From Rhodococcus jostii NBRC 16295 (GTDB taxonomy: Bacteria > Actinomycetota > Actinomycetes > Mycobacteriales > Mycobacteriaceae), in assembly GCF_001894825.1 (NCBI RefSeq), contig NZ_BCWY01000079.1, forward strand, positions 1 to 43,992: 43,992 nt of DNA, written 5' to 3'. Below the pieces are notes generated by a model, which was not told the origin of the DNA, made no database searches, and saw only the letters and a list, made by a program, of their open reading frames with translations. Positions 34,569-43,754 of this stretch are shown here, piece by piece (the first letter of the stretch is position 1; each line of letters opens with the position of its first letter). The position numbers were made by a program, and so were the translations under genes.

Positions 34569-35460
34569 GAGGGTTGCTCCTTAGTGCGTTGTTCAGCCAG
34601 ATTGTCCGGCTGTCCCTCGTCATCGTGCCAGGTCGGGCGGACATGCCCGTCCACTGATCGACTTGGGACTGATTTTCGGGTGTCTCTTTTCACGTCCGCC
34701 GGATATGTCCGTTGGTGATGGAGTGATAGGTGTGAGTCCCTCGCTGGCGAGGGACGTCCTTGACTTACAGCGAACATGTTCCTACATCTGGGGTGGTTGA
34801 TGATCGCCGAGCAGATCCGCCTCAAGCGGAAGCTATTGCGGCTGAGACGAATGCAGAGGACGCGGGTGGCGGGTGTCCGCCGGAGGATCGTCATGATTCC
34901 GCTGAACCATCAGCTCGCGGAGCGTCAGGGTGGTGTGACGTCATCGAAGTAGGTCGAGTTCGGGAAGGTCGATGCGGCCAAATCGGTGTGTTGCCGCCGT
35001 TCGCGCCGTCTTCAGCCCGGTGGAACCACTATGCAGTTTGCCGTCGTTTCTTCGATCCCGCATGCTCGATTGAAATTGGGCCTCCCCCTTCATGGGGTTG
35101 TGGCGCACTCTTGGGATCGACGGAGTTACTTGTTCGGTTGAGGTGGTACCCGCTCGTTCTGGAACCTTGCTGTGCGACTTCGAGAGGCGATCTCGCGTGT
35201 GCCACCCCAATCCGTGCTCTCCACCGAAGCGCTCTCCTGCAGGGTGGATACTTCGAGCGCCGGCCCTGTCGCGTGGGTGGCGCTATGCCTATGCATGCCG
35301 GCGCAATAGATGTCCTGCGAAAGCTTGCGAAACTCCGGGTTGAGGCGCGCCGAATCGATTGCGCAGCGGAGTTCGGTGGTGATGTTTGCGTCGGTACGGC
35401 ATGATTCGCCCTGTTCGGTCACGGTGCGTATGGCGAGGTAGCGGTCGTTGGAGGTGAGTG
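34569..35460. other. Intergenic region, one possible tiny gene
   Basis: No secure gene. A 50-residue, very basic frame at 34800-34952 on the plus strand (MIAEQIRLKRKLLRLRRMQR at its start) could be a small nucleic-acid-binding peptide but has only a weak ribosome site. The larger frame 34760-35404 looks random. Confidence 0.35.
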
Positions 35461-35661
35461 ATGGATCCGTTCGAGTTCGTTGCTCATATTCCCTGTCCGC
35501 ATTGTCGTGTGGGGATCGGCGAGCGGTGTGTCACCAAGGATGGGTACGTGCGCAAGATCCCGTGTCTACATCGCGTGAAACTCGCGAAATGGCCTGATAA
35601 GGATGAACTTCCAGATGATCGACCCGATTCGGGGCGTGACGATGGTGAGCAGGGGGCGTAA
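35461..35661 (+). CDS. Small zinc-finger protein
   Basis: A 66-residue protein starting at ATG 35461 after GGAGGTGAGTG. It contains IPCPHCRVGIGERCVTKDG followed by a conserved CLHRVK, a C-x2-C-x8-C...H arrangement seen in short zinc-finger proteins of actinobacteria and their phages (CPxCxAxxGxxC...H). The tail is acidic. These proteins probably bind nucleic acid, with unknown target. It lies directly upstream of the YhcG-type nuclease remnant on the same strand. Confidence 0.7.
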   Translation: MDPFEFVAHIPCPHCRVGIGERCVTKDGYVRKIPCLHRVKLAKWPDKDELPDDRPDSGRDDGEQGA

Positions 35662-35683
35662 CGCATGAGGCAACGGGTGCAGA

Positions 35684-36621
35684 ATGCTCGCGGTTGACCT
35701 GCGGTCCAAGTTCCCCGAGATGCGCGGGTTCTCCCGCAGCAATCTGCACTACATGCGGAAGATCGCCTCGGCATGGCCCCGGAGCGCATTCGTCCAACAA
35801 GCGGTTGGACAAATTCCGTGGGGACATGTGACCGTGCTCGTCGACCGTCTCGACGACCAGCCTTCACGCGACTGGTACGCCGCCGCGGCCTTCGAGCGGG
35901 GCTGGTCCCGCAACGTCCTATCCCATCAAATCCGCAACCGACTCGACCAGCGGATCGGGGCAGCACCATCGAACTTCACCGACCACCTCCCGGCCGGTGA
36001 CTCCGACCTGGCGCAGCAACTGGTCCGCGACCCATACGTCTTCGACTTCCTGGATCTGACCGACCGGGTCGCGGAGCGAGAACTCGAGGCCGCGCTGATG
36101 GCCCGGTTGGAGCGGTTCCTGCTCGAGCTCGGGCACGGCTTCGCGTTCGTCGGCCGGCAGTACCACTTCGACGTCGACGGTGACGACTTCTACGCCCCCG
36201 GCGATCCGCTGCGCAGCGTCAACTGGCCCGTGAGTGCCCGCCGCGGTACATCGACTTGGTGTTCTTCAACTGGATCCAGGCCCGTTTCGTCGTGGTCGAG
36301 CTGAAGGTCTGCCGGTTCGAGCCCGAGTACGTCGGCAAGCTCGGCTTCTATGTGTCGTGGATCGACGCAAACCTGCGCGACCACAACCAGCATGCGCCGA
36401 CGATCGGGCTCCTGCTGTGCGCTGGACGGAACGACAATGTCGTCCGCTACTCCTTGGCCGGGACCACCGCACCCTTGGCGGTCGCCGACTACACCTACGA
36501 CCCCCTGCCGGCACCGGTCCGTGAATTCGTTCCCACCGATGTTGAACTCGCTTCCGCTGTGGGCGAGACCCTCACCAGCTTGAAGGAGAGCCCTTCATCG
36601 CGCGGCGACGTCGATCACTGA
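35684..36621 (+). pseudogene. YhcG/DUF1016-type PDDEXK nuclease, truncated and interrupted
   Basis: The first frame (35684-36193) encodes LAVDLRSKFPEMRGFSRSNL, then IPWGHVTVLVDRLDD and GFAFVGRQYHFDVDGDDFY. After a 56-bp insertion the reading resumes in another frame with IDLVFFNWIQARFVVVELKV and KLGFYVSWIDANLRDHN. Without the insert these join into an intact PDDEXK core (D-x-V...ExK). The usual first 60-70 residues of the DUF1016 N-terminal domain are also absent upstream of 35684. YhcG proteins are putative nucleases tied to restriction or recombination functions. This copy cannot make a full enzyme. Confidence 0.85.
36194..36249. other. 56-bp insertion in the nuclease gene
   Basis: Removal of 36194-36249 restores the YhcG frame exactly (DDFY joined to IDLVFF). 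TAC is present at 36191-36193 and again at 36247-36249, compatible with a 3-bp target duplication or slippage. The insert contains the short palindrome GCTGCGCAGC and no recognisable gene. Confidence 0.75.
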
Positions 36622-37522
36622 CTCGGAGGTCGACTCAAGGTGACCTAGCTGGCTAGTCGAACGCCTCCGGGCGGAAGTCGCTGACGACGTGCTCGACACG
36701 TGCCGCGGAGCCCCAAGGTGCAGACTTCCATGAAAGGCGGGGAGCACCGCCGCCCGAAGTATTTGTCCAACACCGCTGGACAAATACTGATCACCCGGCG
36801 CTTGGTCGCGGTCGGAGCCATCCCGAGATCGCGATGCGCCTCCCGATGTCGTAGATCGCGACGAGGTCGAGAGGTCGGGCACCACACAAGATCCACAATC
36901 CGTTCGACTTTTCATCGAGAACGCCACACCCGGCCAGCAACGGAAACGCGCCGGAAGGGTCGGATCAATTGGTGGACGGTCTCGGCGGCGCAGCTCGATC
37001 ACCGGGAGAGTGCTATCGAGCTGGTGCTGTGTGAAGTCGACATCAATCGGAAATGGGCAGCACACCTGCCGCCAACTAGGTGCTGGAACGCCGAGTGGCC
37101 AACCCCGTTCTCGGAGTTGGCCGTCGGCGTCTGAGGGGACGATTTGTGTGGGGAGAGAGTCAGCTCCGGCGGTCTGAGGTGATACGACCGCGGCCGGGAG
37201 CAGAAGTCCACCCACCCCTCATGAGATTGACTACTGCACCCAGCCGCCGGTCTCCCCGGTTTCCTCTTGTCGCGTGACCACCGCGACAAGAGGACTGTAA
37301 CACCAAAACCAAACGAATGGTTTTCTTCTGCGGATTTACTCCACGCCGTGCCACCGACCGAGAGAACATGAATGCAGCGACGAGAACTGGCGGGGAGATC
37401 CCCAGGGGCGTACGGTCATACGACCGTCAACTACCTCGCCGAGCGCTGGTAGCGTTCGTGCCGCCAAACGGGGTGTGTAATTTCGTTTGTCGGATCTTCT
37501 CGCTCACAGGGGCAGGAAAGGT
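36622..37522. other. Intergenic region with inverted repeats
   Basis: No gene recognised. Exact inverted repeats lie at 36758-36788 (AGTATTTGTCCA, 7-nt loop, complement) and at 37262-37294 (TCCTCTTGTCGCG, 7-nt loop, complement). The second is a good terminator-type hairpin; the first resembles an operator or recombination core. The promoter region of the TetR gene occupies the right end. Confidence 0.5.
37305..37324 (+). promoter_or_regulatory. Putative butyrolactone-receptor operator 1
   Basis: Imperfect 20-bp palindrome with half-sites AAAACCAAAC and (reversed) AAAACCATTC, about 200 bp upstream of the TetR start at 37523. The AAAACC core recurs in the operator at 40527-40550 upstream of the second TetR gene. 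Confidence 0.5.
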
Positions 37523-38176
37523 GTGGCATTGGCACAACAAGCGCGAGCTGTGGCGACAAGAGCACAAATCGTCCGCGGAGCGGCTGAGATGTTCGAGAAG
37601 CAAGGCTTCGTCGGAGCCAGTCTGGGAACCATCATCGAGAACACCGGCCTCACCAAGGGTGCGCTGTACTTTCATTTCAAGTCCAAGGAAGAACTGGCGC
37701 GGTGCATTGTCGCCGAGCAGCACGCGACCTCGATCGCTTCGGTGGAGGCGATCGGACGTGAAGAAGCTTCGGCGATCGAGCAGATTGTGATGCTCTGCCA
37801 CGAGATGGCCCGGCAGATCGTGCACGACCCGATCGTGCGCGCCGGCATCCGGATCACCCTTGAACTCAGTGCCGACGACCACGGTCCCGCCGACCCTTAC
37901 CTGGACTGGATCAACACCTGCGAGCACCTGGCACGGCGCGCCGTGGATCAAGGCGACCTCGCGCCGGACATCGATCCACCACGGTTCGCCCGGTTCGTGA
38001 TCGGCGCCTTCACCGGTGTCCAGACCGTCTCGCAAGTGCTCGCGCAGCGCACAGACCTCGAGCAGCGAGTCGACGACATGTGGGGGTATCTGCTACCCGG
38101 GGTCATGCCCCCAGCCCGGCATTCGGAGATCGGCCGAATCCGCAAGGCCCGCAGTATCGGTGCCCAAAATATCTAG
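37523..38176 (+). CDS. TetR-family regulator, gamma-butyrolactone receptor type
   Basis: The GTG at 37523 follows AGGAAAG; an earlier TTG start would add an unconvincing extension. The N-terminal helix-turn-helix includes GAAEMFEKQGFVGASLGTII and TKGALYFHFKSKEELARCIV, the ArpA/ScbR-type pattern. The ligand domain continues through IRITLELSADDHGPADPYLD to TDLEQRVDDMWGYLLPGVMP, a typical receptor C-terminus. Such proteins repress targets, including the AfsA gene and themselves, until butyrolactone binds. It is convergent with the AfsA-like gene. A decayed relative lies at 3310-3670. Confidence 0.88.
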   Translation: MALAQQARAVATRAQIVRGAAEMFEKQGFVGASLGTIIENTGLTKGALYFHFKSKEELARCIVAEQHATSIASVEAIGREEASAIEQIVMLCHEMARQIVHDPIVRAGIRITLELSADDHGPADPYLDWINTCEHLARRAVDQGDLAPDIDPPRFARFVIGAFTGVQTVSQVLAQRTDLEQRVDDMWGYLLPGVMPPARHSEIGRIRKARSIGAQNI

Positions 38177-38216
38177 CTCCAACACCGAGCGGCGGCGCGA
38201 TTGCTGGACTGGGCGC

Positions 38217-39152
38217 TCAGCGACGAGCCAATCGTACGGTTCCCGTGGTGACGTCGACACCCTCTTGCCTGACTACTGCGCGGGCCGACAACGCATCTTC
38301 GTTGAGGATCTGGATCCGGACGGTCGTGCGTCGGTCGAGCTCGGCGAATCGGTGGAACACTGCGTCGATCGACTCCAGGTGTGCGTCCCGCACTTCGAAC
38401 GTGGCGAACGTGGCGAACGTGCCCTGGCGTAGTACCTCCAGGAGCAGCATCCCGGGGAGGTGGTCGAGCGGATGGTCGAACAACACCGGATGTGTCACGT
38501 CGACGCGTACCTCCCACTCGTCGCGCGCAGTCTGCCGGCCGAGTACCACGTGCTGGTCCTCGACGTGGCTAACCAATGCAGGTGTAATGGCCGTGCCGCA
38601 CCTCGCCGGGCCGGGGGTGCGCGGGCCTGCGGAGCCCCATCGTGCCCTCGTGTAGGCGGACGGCGGAAGTGCCGATGTGACACCGGACGCCGATCCGATC
38701 TCTCGACCCGCCAGCCAAAGCTGCAGTTCAATGCGGAAGCTCGACAACACCTGACCGCGGTACGCCAGATCGGAGAGGGTGGCGACCGTCGTCACGTCTG
38801 CTGGTGACGGCCCGACCTCCAAAGCATCCAGTTGTGTACGAACGTGAATGTCCTGCATCACGAATCGTCCGCTAAGGGGCACCTTGTATCGCACGTGGGC
38901 AAGGTAGATCGCTGCTTGACGCAGTGTTTCGGTGAGCAACATCGGGTCATATATGCCGCCCCTTGCGCGGTAGAAGCCGTGCAGTCGTGGCCACTGCGCC
39001 GCGATGGCGAACTGGTCCGGCTGTGATAGTTCGACGCAATCGGTGAGGAAGACCTCGGCGATGGCCTGCCGATGGACGTATCGGCGGGCTATCGTCCGCT
39101 CGAAAGATAGAGCGGGAATCACCTCGCGTAGCGGTTGGCATGCTCGCGTCAC
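38217..39152 (-). CDS. AfsA/ScbA-family gamma-butyrolactone synthase
   Basis: A 311-residue protein with two AfsA repeat domains of hot-dog fold. The first contains RRYVHRQAIAEVFLTDCVEL and the second THPVLFDHPLDHLPGMLLLE with the family motif FDHPxDHxPGM. AfsA enzymes transfer a beta-ketoacyl chain to dihydroxyacetone phosphate, the key step in making gamma-butyrolactone signals. GTG 39152 is preceded by GGAGGG. It is flanked by two TetR receptor-type genes, the usual signalling arrangement. No butenolide reductase or oxidoreductase gene is visible near it. Confidence 0.9.
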   Translation of the reverse strand: MTRACQPLREVIPALSFERTIARRYVHRQAIAEVFLTDCVELSQPDQFAIAAQWPRLHGFYRARGGIYDPMLLTETLRQAAIYLAHVRYKVPLSGRFVMQDIHVRTQLDALEVGPSPADVTTVATLSDLAYRGQVLSSFRIELQLWLAGREIGSASGVTSALPPSAYTRARWGSAGPRTPGPARCGTAITPALVSHVEDQHVVLGRQTARDEWEVRVDVTHPVLFDHPLDHLPGMLLLEVLRQGTFATFATFEVRDAHLESIDAVFHRFAELDRRTTVRIQILNEDALSARAVVRQEGVDVTTGTVRLARR

Positions 39153-39853
39153 GAACCCTCCGTAGAAAACCGACCGGTCCTATGCGCCGGGATGCCGAAC
39201 TATAGAACTGGACTCGGACAAGTGTTCAGTCGGGTGCCATTGTTGAACCAATCTGACGGAAGGCCCGCCTCGGAGGGGGAGGCTTACCGCGGACTAACGT
39301 GCGGTGAAAGGCGCCGCTTGTACGCGTGACCAGCGCGTAGCATTGCGGCGTTCAGCGAGAACAGATCGCACATCGTACTCGAGTGCTGGTCGGCGGAGAC
39401 TGTGCTGCGGCCCTTTTGCCAACGCGGAATGGTGCCTGGCCGACGGTGTGACTGTGAAGTCGCGTTGTTGCACTTTTTGTCTTCTCGTCTGCCCGGATGC
39501 GTGCGGTTTGGACGAATGTGGCGTCGGCATGCATAGGCGATGATCGAGATGAGTCGGCCTCTCGATTGCCCACGACGAACACGCACACAGCAACAGCGTC
39601 TGTGACCGGATGTGGCGCGTCGGGCATTTGTCTATCCGATCGACTGCAAACATGGGGGAAGCCGCCGGTACCGATCAGCGGCTTCGAGTCCTTCCCGGGA
39701 ACGTTGCGCAATGCGGCTCTGTCCGGTCAGGGTGACGGTGTCGTCGTATCTCGGCAAGCGGTTGCAAACGGCGGCGATTCTTAGTCGCTCAACGGACTCG
39801 ATGGAGTCCATCCGGGTTCGCATCGAATTGGCCAATCCGGGACACGCGACACG
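39153..39853. other. Intergenic region with a hairpin
   Basis: No gene is supported; minus-strand frames here have no motif. An exact hairpin (GAAGCCGC, 12-nt loop, GCGGCTTC) at 39658-39685 may be a terminator for the TetR gene ending at 39854. Confidence 0.4.
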
Positions 39854-40498
39854 CTAGGCGGATACGAGGAACGCGGACAGTCGTCGAGCGGCGAACTGGG
39901 AGAAGTAGTCGACCTTCGCGCCGTCTACTAATCCAGGGAGAAGAACTTTCCATGCGGTTGTCATGCGCTCAGGCAGTTCCGTCAGAGTGTCGGTCGCGAC
40001 CGACAGTAAGCGCGTACCGAAGGCCATCTCGAGCAGCAGTCGGCCAGCCTCGTCGGGGTCTATGTCAGCGCGGAAGTCGCCTTCTTCGACTGCCCTCGCG
40101 GACAGTGTCCGGTACGTCGAGGTCCATTGATCGAAGACCACGTGGCCGGTGCCCCGGAAGTCTCCAATCTCGTTGAGCAGGCGAAACGCGGCCAACATCA
40201 GGACGTCGTTGTTGGACGGGTCGATCATCGCGTATGAGATCCCAATTAACGCCTCTAGTGCTGGTGTGCGAGAGTCGAATTGTAGGGAACATGCCGTTTG
40301 GAGGCGTGCGCAGCCTTCGTCGATGACCGCCCGTGCCAGCTGCTCTTTCGAGCTGAAGTGGAAGTACAGCGAGCCCTTTGTCACCCTCGATTCGTTGATG
40401 ATCTCTTGGAGGCCCGCGTTTACGTATCCGACGCGGTTGAACACCTCAGCTGCGGCGGCCAACACGGCGTGCCGCGTGGCGATCGCGCGTTTCTGCAA
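39854..40498 (-). CDS. Second TetR-family regulator, butyrolactone-receptor-like
   Basis: A 214-residue TetR protein from TTG 40498, with AAGGAG 6 nt upstream. The helix-turn-helix reads AAAEVFNRVGYVNAGLQEII and VTKGSLYFHFSSKEQLARAV, close to ScbR-type receptors, and the C-terminal part has LLEMAFGTRLLSVATDTLTE and WKVLLPGL. It is divergent in sequence from the first receptor, so one may be a true receptor and the other a pseudo-receptor responding to another ligand. It has its own operator-like palindrome upstream. Confidence 0.85.
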   Translation of the reverse strand: MQKRAIATRHAVLAAAAEVFNRVGYVNAGLQEIINESRVTKGSLYFHFSSKEQLARAVIDEGCARLQTACSLQFDSRTPALEALIGISYAMIDPSNNDVLMLAAFRLLNEIGDFRGTGHVVFDQWTSTYRTLSARAVEEGDFRADIDPDEAGRLLLEMAFGTRLLSVATDTLTELPERMTTAWKVLLPGLVDGAKVDYFSQFAARRLSAFLVSA

Positions 40499-40526
40499 GA
40501 GATGCTCCTTCCTCGACGTCGGTTCA

Positions 40527-40550
40527 AATCAAAACCTACAGGTTGGTATT
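40527..40550 (-). promoter_or_regulatory. Putative butyrolactone-receptor operator 2
   Basis: Imperfect palindrome, half-sites AATCAAAACCT and (reversed) AATACCAACCT around AC, matching at 8 of 11 positions. It ends 29 bp upstream of the TTG start of the TetR gene, where binding would give autoregulation. Confidence 0.55.
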
Positions 40551-40938
40551 AGATCTGAGAACTTGGACGAGTGTCCTGTTCTGTCGTGCATGAGGCGAGA
40601 AGGAAAGGTCCTCGCAGGGCCGTGCTCCGTGATCGAGCGGCGCGATGACATCGGTCGCTCCGGGGGCCTACGTGCACCTAAAGGGCGGGGCTGTCCCACA
40701 GGCGCCATCGCAGTCGGCTCATGCGCAAGGACGGTGCGGCGATAAGCGCCTGCTGGTGGGACGCATGGTTGCGACGTCAGTCGAAACCCGTTGATTGTCA
40801 ACGTATCACCGCGCAGAATGACTGGGTCGGGATGCGTGGGCAGATCCGATCATCGGAGGTTTCGGACGCGTGCGTGATTGCCCCATTCTGGGGTGCGACT
40901 GTCACGGCCTTTACGTTTCGCGTTGGAAGGTTAGAGTT

Positions 40939-41124
40939 ATGAACGCCAAGGCTCTTACGGCGAGGCCTGCGATCGAGATCGCGCCGACGCCGTTTCGCGA
41001 ATCGCGTGTTTTGGAAGCGACGCGGGAATTGGTCGGGATCAGCGGCGGGGTCGGGCTGACCGTTCGATCAGTGTTCGTCGGTCCTCTCGAACTGATCACC
41101 GTCGTCGAACTGGGTTCGAAATGA
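40939..41124 (+). CDS. Short hypothetical protein or gene fragment
   Basis: A 61-residue frame from ATG 40939 (AGGTTAGAG upstream). The end reads GLTVRSVFVGPLELITVVEL, which is reminiscent of the last strand pair of cation diffusion facilitator cytoplasmic domains (VRTxYLGPDxLLV), so it may be a remnant of such a transporter. That resemblance is weak. The region between 40499 and 41396 otherwise shows no gene. Confidence 0.35.
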   Translation: MNAKALTARPAIEIAPTPFRESRVLEATRELVGISGGVGLTVRSVFVGPLELITVVELGSK

Positions 41125-41396
41125 CTGAGCGCCACGGTGTTCAGTGACCCGGCATTCCGCAATTGCGTTTGCTCTCGGTCGAGCGCGGTCGCCCCGCATG
41201 TGGTTGATGGGTCGGAGGTCGAGGTAGCTGCTGGCAGCGGCCTGGTTGCGATGCCGGAAATTCTGGGATTACCGCAACGGTGCTGGCCTCAGGGCAGCCT
41301 TCAGGGCGACGGTGCCGCCAATCGCCGTGGTCCGAAGCGTCACCGATAGCACCACGTTGATCATCAATTCCCCGTTGTTGACGGCAGCGAAATTCG

Positions 41397-41546
41397 TCAG
41401 TTCGTGACCGTGCGGCGGGTGGGCCGCCGGTCATCGGCGAACATTGCCTCGATCCTCGACTTGATCTCCGCGGTGCTCATTGAGCCGCCGCGCCGAGGAG
41501 CCTGCGGTGCGGTGCGAGTCGTCGGGGTCATCGAGGTTGTCGCCAT
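41397..41546 (-). CDS. Small hypothetical protein under a CRP-type site
   Basis: A 49-residue protein from ATG 41546: a Thr/Ala/Pro-rich basic first half (TTSMTPTTRTAPQAPRRGG), then a helical segment MSTAEIKSRIEAMFADDRR. Family unknown. The helix with a basic tail could bind a partner or nucleic acid. A consensus CRP-type palindrome lies 49 bp before the start, which supports it being a real, regulated gene. Confidence 0.5.
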   Translation of the reverse strand: MATTSMTPTTRTAPQAPRRGGSMSTAEIKSRIEAMFADDRRPTRRTVTN

Positions 41547-41594
41547 GCGTCCTGCTTTCGTCGGTTGCCGGTATGTGTGCCTCACGGTCACGTA

Positions 41595-41610
41595 TGTGAT
41601 CTGGTTCACA
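41595..41610. promoter_or_regulatory. CRP/GlxR-type binding site
   Basis: TGTGATCTGGTTCACA has the exact TGTGA-N6-TCACA symmetry bound by CRP/GlxR-family cAMP receptors. It sits 49 bp upstream of the minus-strand gene starting at 41546. Confidence 0.6.
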
Positions 41611-41786
41611 TCGCGACCGACTATGTTCTACACCACAAGTTCGGTCATGTGCCACTCCGCCTGGTTGTCTAAGTCTCCCGGCAGATCGACGTCAAAGCGC
41701 TCTACAACCTGTGGGTGACCCAGGCGGAGAAGGATGCGATGAGCGGAGTTCTGCACTCCTGCTGAGACAGATCATCGCGGTCGGGA

Positions 41787-42781
41787 CTACGGTAGCTCCT
41801 CAATGGTCACCCATCTGGGGGCTATCCCGGCGCGGAATCCCTTCCACGAGGGATGGCGGAGCCGCCGGTCCGGGGTGAACTCGCGGTACTCGACGGTGCC
41901 GACCAGAACCGGCTCGACCCAGCGGGCGTGAGCTGCAAGTTCATCGGGAACATGTGTGTCGAAGGGGCTGGTGGGGCGTTCGAGCGGGCGGAGCATCGTC
42001 AGCGTTCGCCGCCGGTGGGCTTCGGTGAAGCCCGAGTCGACGTGCCCGACGTACACCAGGCCGATCTGGTGCGCGTGGGCGCCGACGATCAGCGACCGCA
42101 GTCCACCGTGGCTGGTCGCTTCCCAGCCGCCGACGATCACCTCGGCACTGTTGCGGAGCGGGGTCTTGACCCAATCTGGTGAGCGGCGCCCCGGCTGGTA
42201 GGGGGCGGTCATCTTATTGGTGACAATTCCTTCGAGGCCGAGCTCGTCGGCCTCCTCGAGCTTTGTGTCGCCGTCGACGTCGACCCAGTGTGGGGGCACC
42301 TGCAGCGATTCACCGCCAGGGGCGAGGTCCAGGTCGGCCAGGAGTTGTCGGCGCTCGAGATATGGCCGCTGCAGGATCGGCGCCCCGCGGTGCGTCAGCA
42401 GATCGAAGATGTAGAAGGCGACCGGTGCGGCGCGCTGCGGCGAGGCCGGCGGGCGCTGGATGAGGGTCCGACTTTGGATCAGGTCGAAGCGTGGTCGACC
42501 GCCGTCGGCGGCGGGCGCGACGATCTCTCCGTCGACTATCAGGCCGCCGCCTGGGTCGATCCTGGAGAGTCCCGTCCGGTGGTGATCTCGGGGTACGCGG
42601 CGGTGATATCGGCGTTGTTGCGGCTGAACAGGTGCACCGCGGATGCGGTGATGGTGGCGATGGTGCGTACACCGTCGAATTTCATCTCCACTGCCCAGTC
42701 GTCCCCGCTCGGTGGTGGACCGGGCGTCGCCAACATGGGTTTTACCGGGCGGAGAGGTGGTGCGGGCTGATGGGCGGGCAC
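41787..42781 (-). pseudogene. ATP-dependent DNA ligase (LigD-ligase type), frameshifted
   Basis: From GTG 42781 the protein begins with LRPVKPMLATPGPPPSGDDW and the adenylation motif AVEMKFDGVR (KxDG lysine), continuing to AAYPEITTG. One frame change near 42580 is needed, after which GGGLIVDGEIVAPAADGGRP, then VAFYIFDLLTHRG, LEGIVTNK and WVKTPLRN follow as motifs III-V, and the C-terminal OB-domain runs to 41787. The total of 995 bases equals about 331 codons plus two bases. Such ligases seal breaks in end joining. Either the gene is inactive or the sequence has an error; no Ku gene is seen next to it. Confidence 0.85.
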
Positions 42782-42987
42782 CTTTCTGATTCTGCCCCTG
42801 TGATCTGCCGTCGGCAGTGTGCTGGGGCGGGATGTGTGTGAGGAGGGGTAGCGGGCGGCGCCGTCACGGTGCGGGCGTCGCCGGGGGCGCCGGCTCCGTT
42901 GTCGAGAAATCGACGGAATGTTGGCACGGGAGGGGCGGTTGGTCCTTCGATGCCCACCTGCCGTCGAACTGGAGGAGTGATGCGTGT

Positions 42988-43176
42988 TCAGCTGGGCTCG
43001 GTTGTGGGGGATGGCCACACGGGGGCCAGGGTTCCGTCGTTGCCGTAGCGGTCGATCTGGGCGATGCCGCGCCGGGGTGCATGGGGGCGGTGCGTCTCGT
43101 TGATCGCGTGGAAGTCCGATTCGAAGGACTTCTCGCTCGATGTTCCATCGCTGAGCGTTACCAGGTACCTGGGCAT
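42988..43176 (-). CDS. Small hypothetical protein
   Basis: A 62-residue protein starting MPRYLVTLSDGTSSEKSFES and continuing with FHAINETHRP, then GIAQIDRYGNDGTLAPVWPS. The composition is clearly protein-like (two beta strands, helix, strand), similar in style to small actinobacterial proteins that lie beside DNA repair genes, but I cannot name the family. It is upstream of the ligase gene on the same strand, about 200 bp away. No strong ribosome site is seen. Confidence 0.55.
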   Translation of the reverse strand: MPRYLVTLSDGTSSEKSFESDFHAINETHRPHAPRRGIAQIDRYGNDGTLAPVWPSPTTEPS

Positions 43177-43754
43177 ACTCAGAAATATGCCACTGCCGCT
43201 CTGGGTTCGGGCACCTTTGTCGGATCTGTCCACAAACTATCATGACCGACTTCGATTCAGCGACAACATTTTCCATTCTTGCGGCCATGAACCTACTGGG
43301 CGAGGGATCGGTGTCGGCGTGGCGTTCCCGACGCTCAGGACGACTGGGCAGGTAGGACGGGCGTGAACACTCACGGAATACACGGCGCGCCTCGCGTCGG
43401 GTCGTCGGGCCGGGTGTTAGACCAGATCTACTCTGTGGAGCGAGGTGGTCGACTTGTTCGTGTTGGTCGGACGCGAGCGTGCACCCTGGAGGACGCTTGT
43501 GGTGGGAAGCGGTTCGGTGTTCGTCAGATCCGGCAGCACCGGGTATGAAGGGGCAAGACCTGCACCGGCACCGGGGATGTGCAGCAACCGGAGTGGCCGG
43601 GACGAATTTGCCTCGACAGGGCGTTGGCGGTCCGTCGGCAAGTCCGCCGGGATCGCGGGCGCCGAAGAAAAGAGGTGATCGACACTGATGTCCGTCGCTG
43701 GTACTGATGGTTTCAGGTGCAGTGTCGCTGCCGATTTCTTGTTGAGGAGGCGCC
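43177..43754. other. Intergenic region
   Basis: No frame on either strand here has protein-like composition or a motif. It should contain the divergent promoters of the small minus-strand gene and of the RNB gene; GAGGAGG at 43744-43750 is the ribosome site of the latter. Confidence 0.4.

Noticed and set aside
34760..35404. 214-residue plus-strand frame
   Set aside because: Cys/Trp/Pro-rich, with no ribosome site or motif; it looks like a chance frame in GC-rich DNA.
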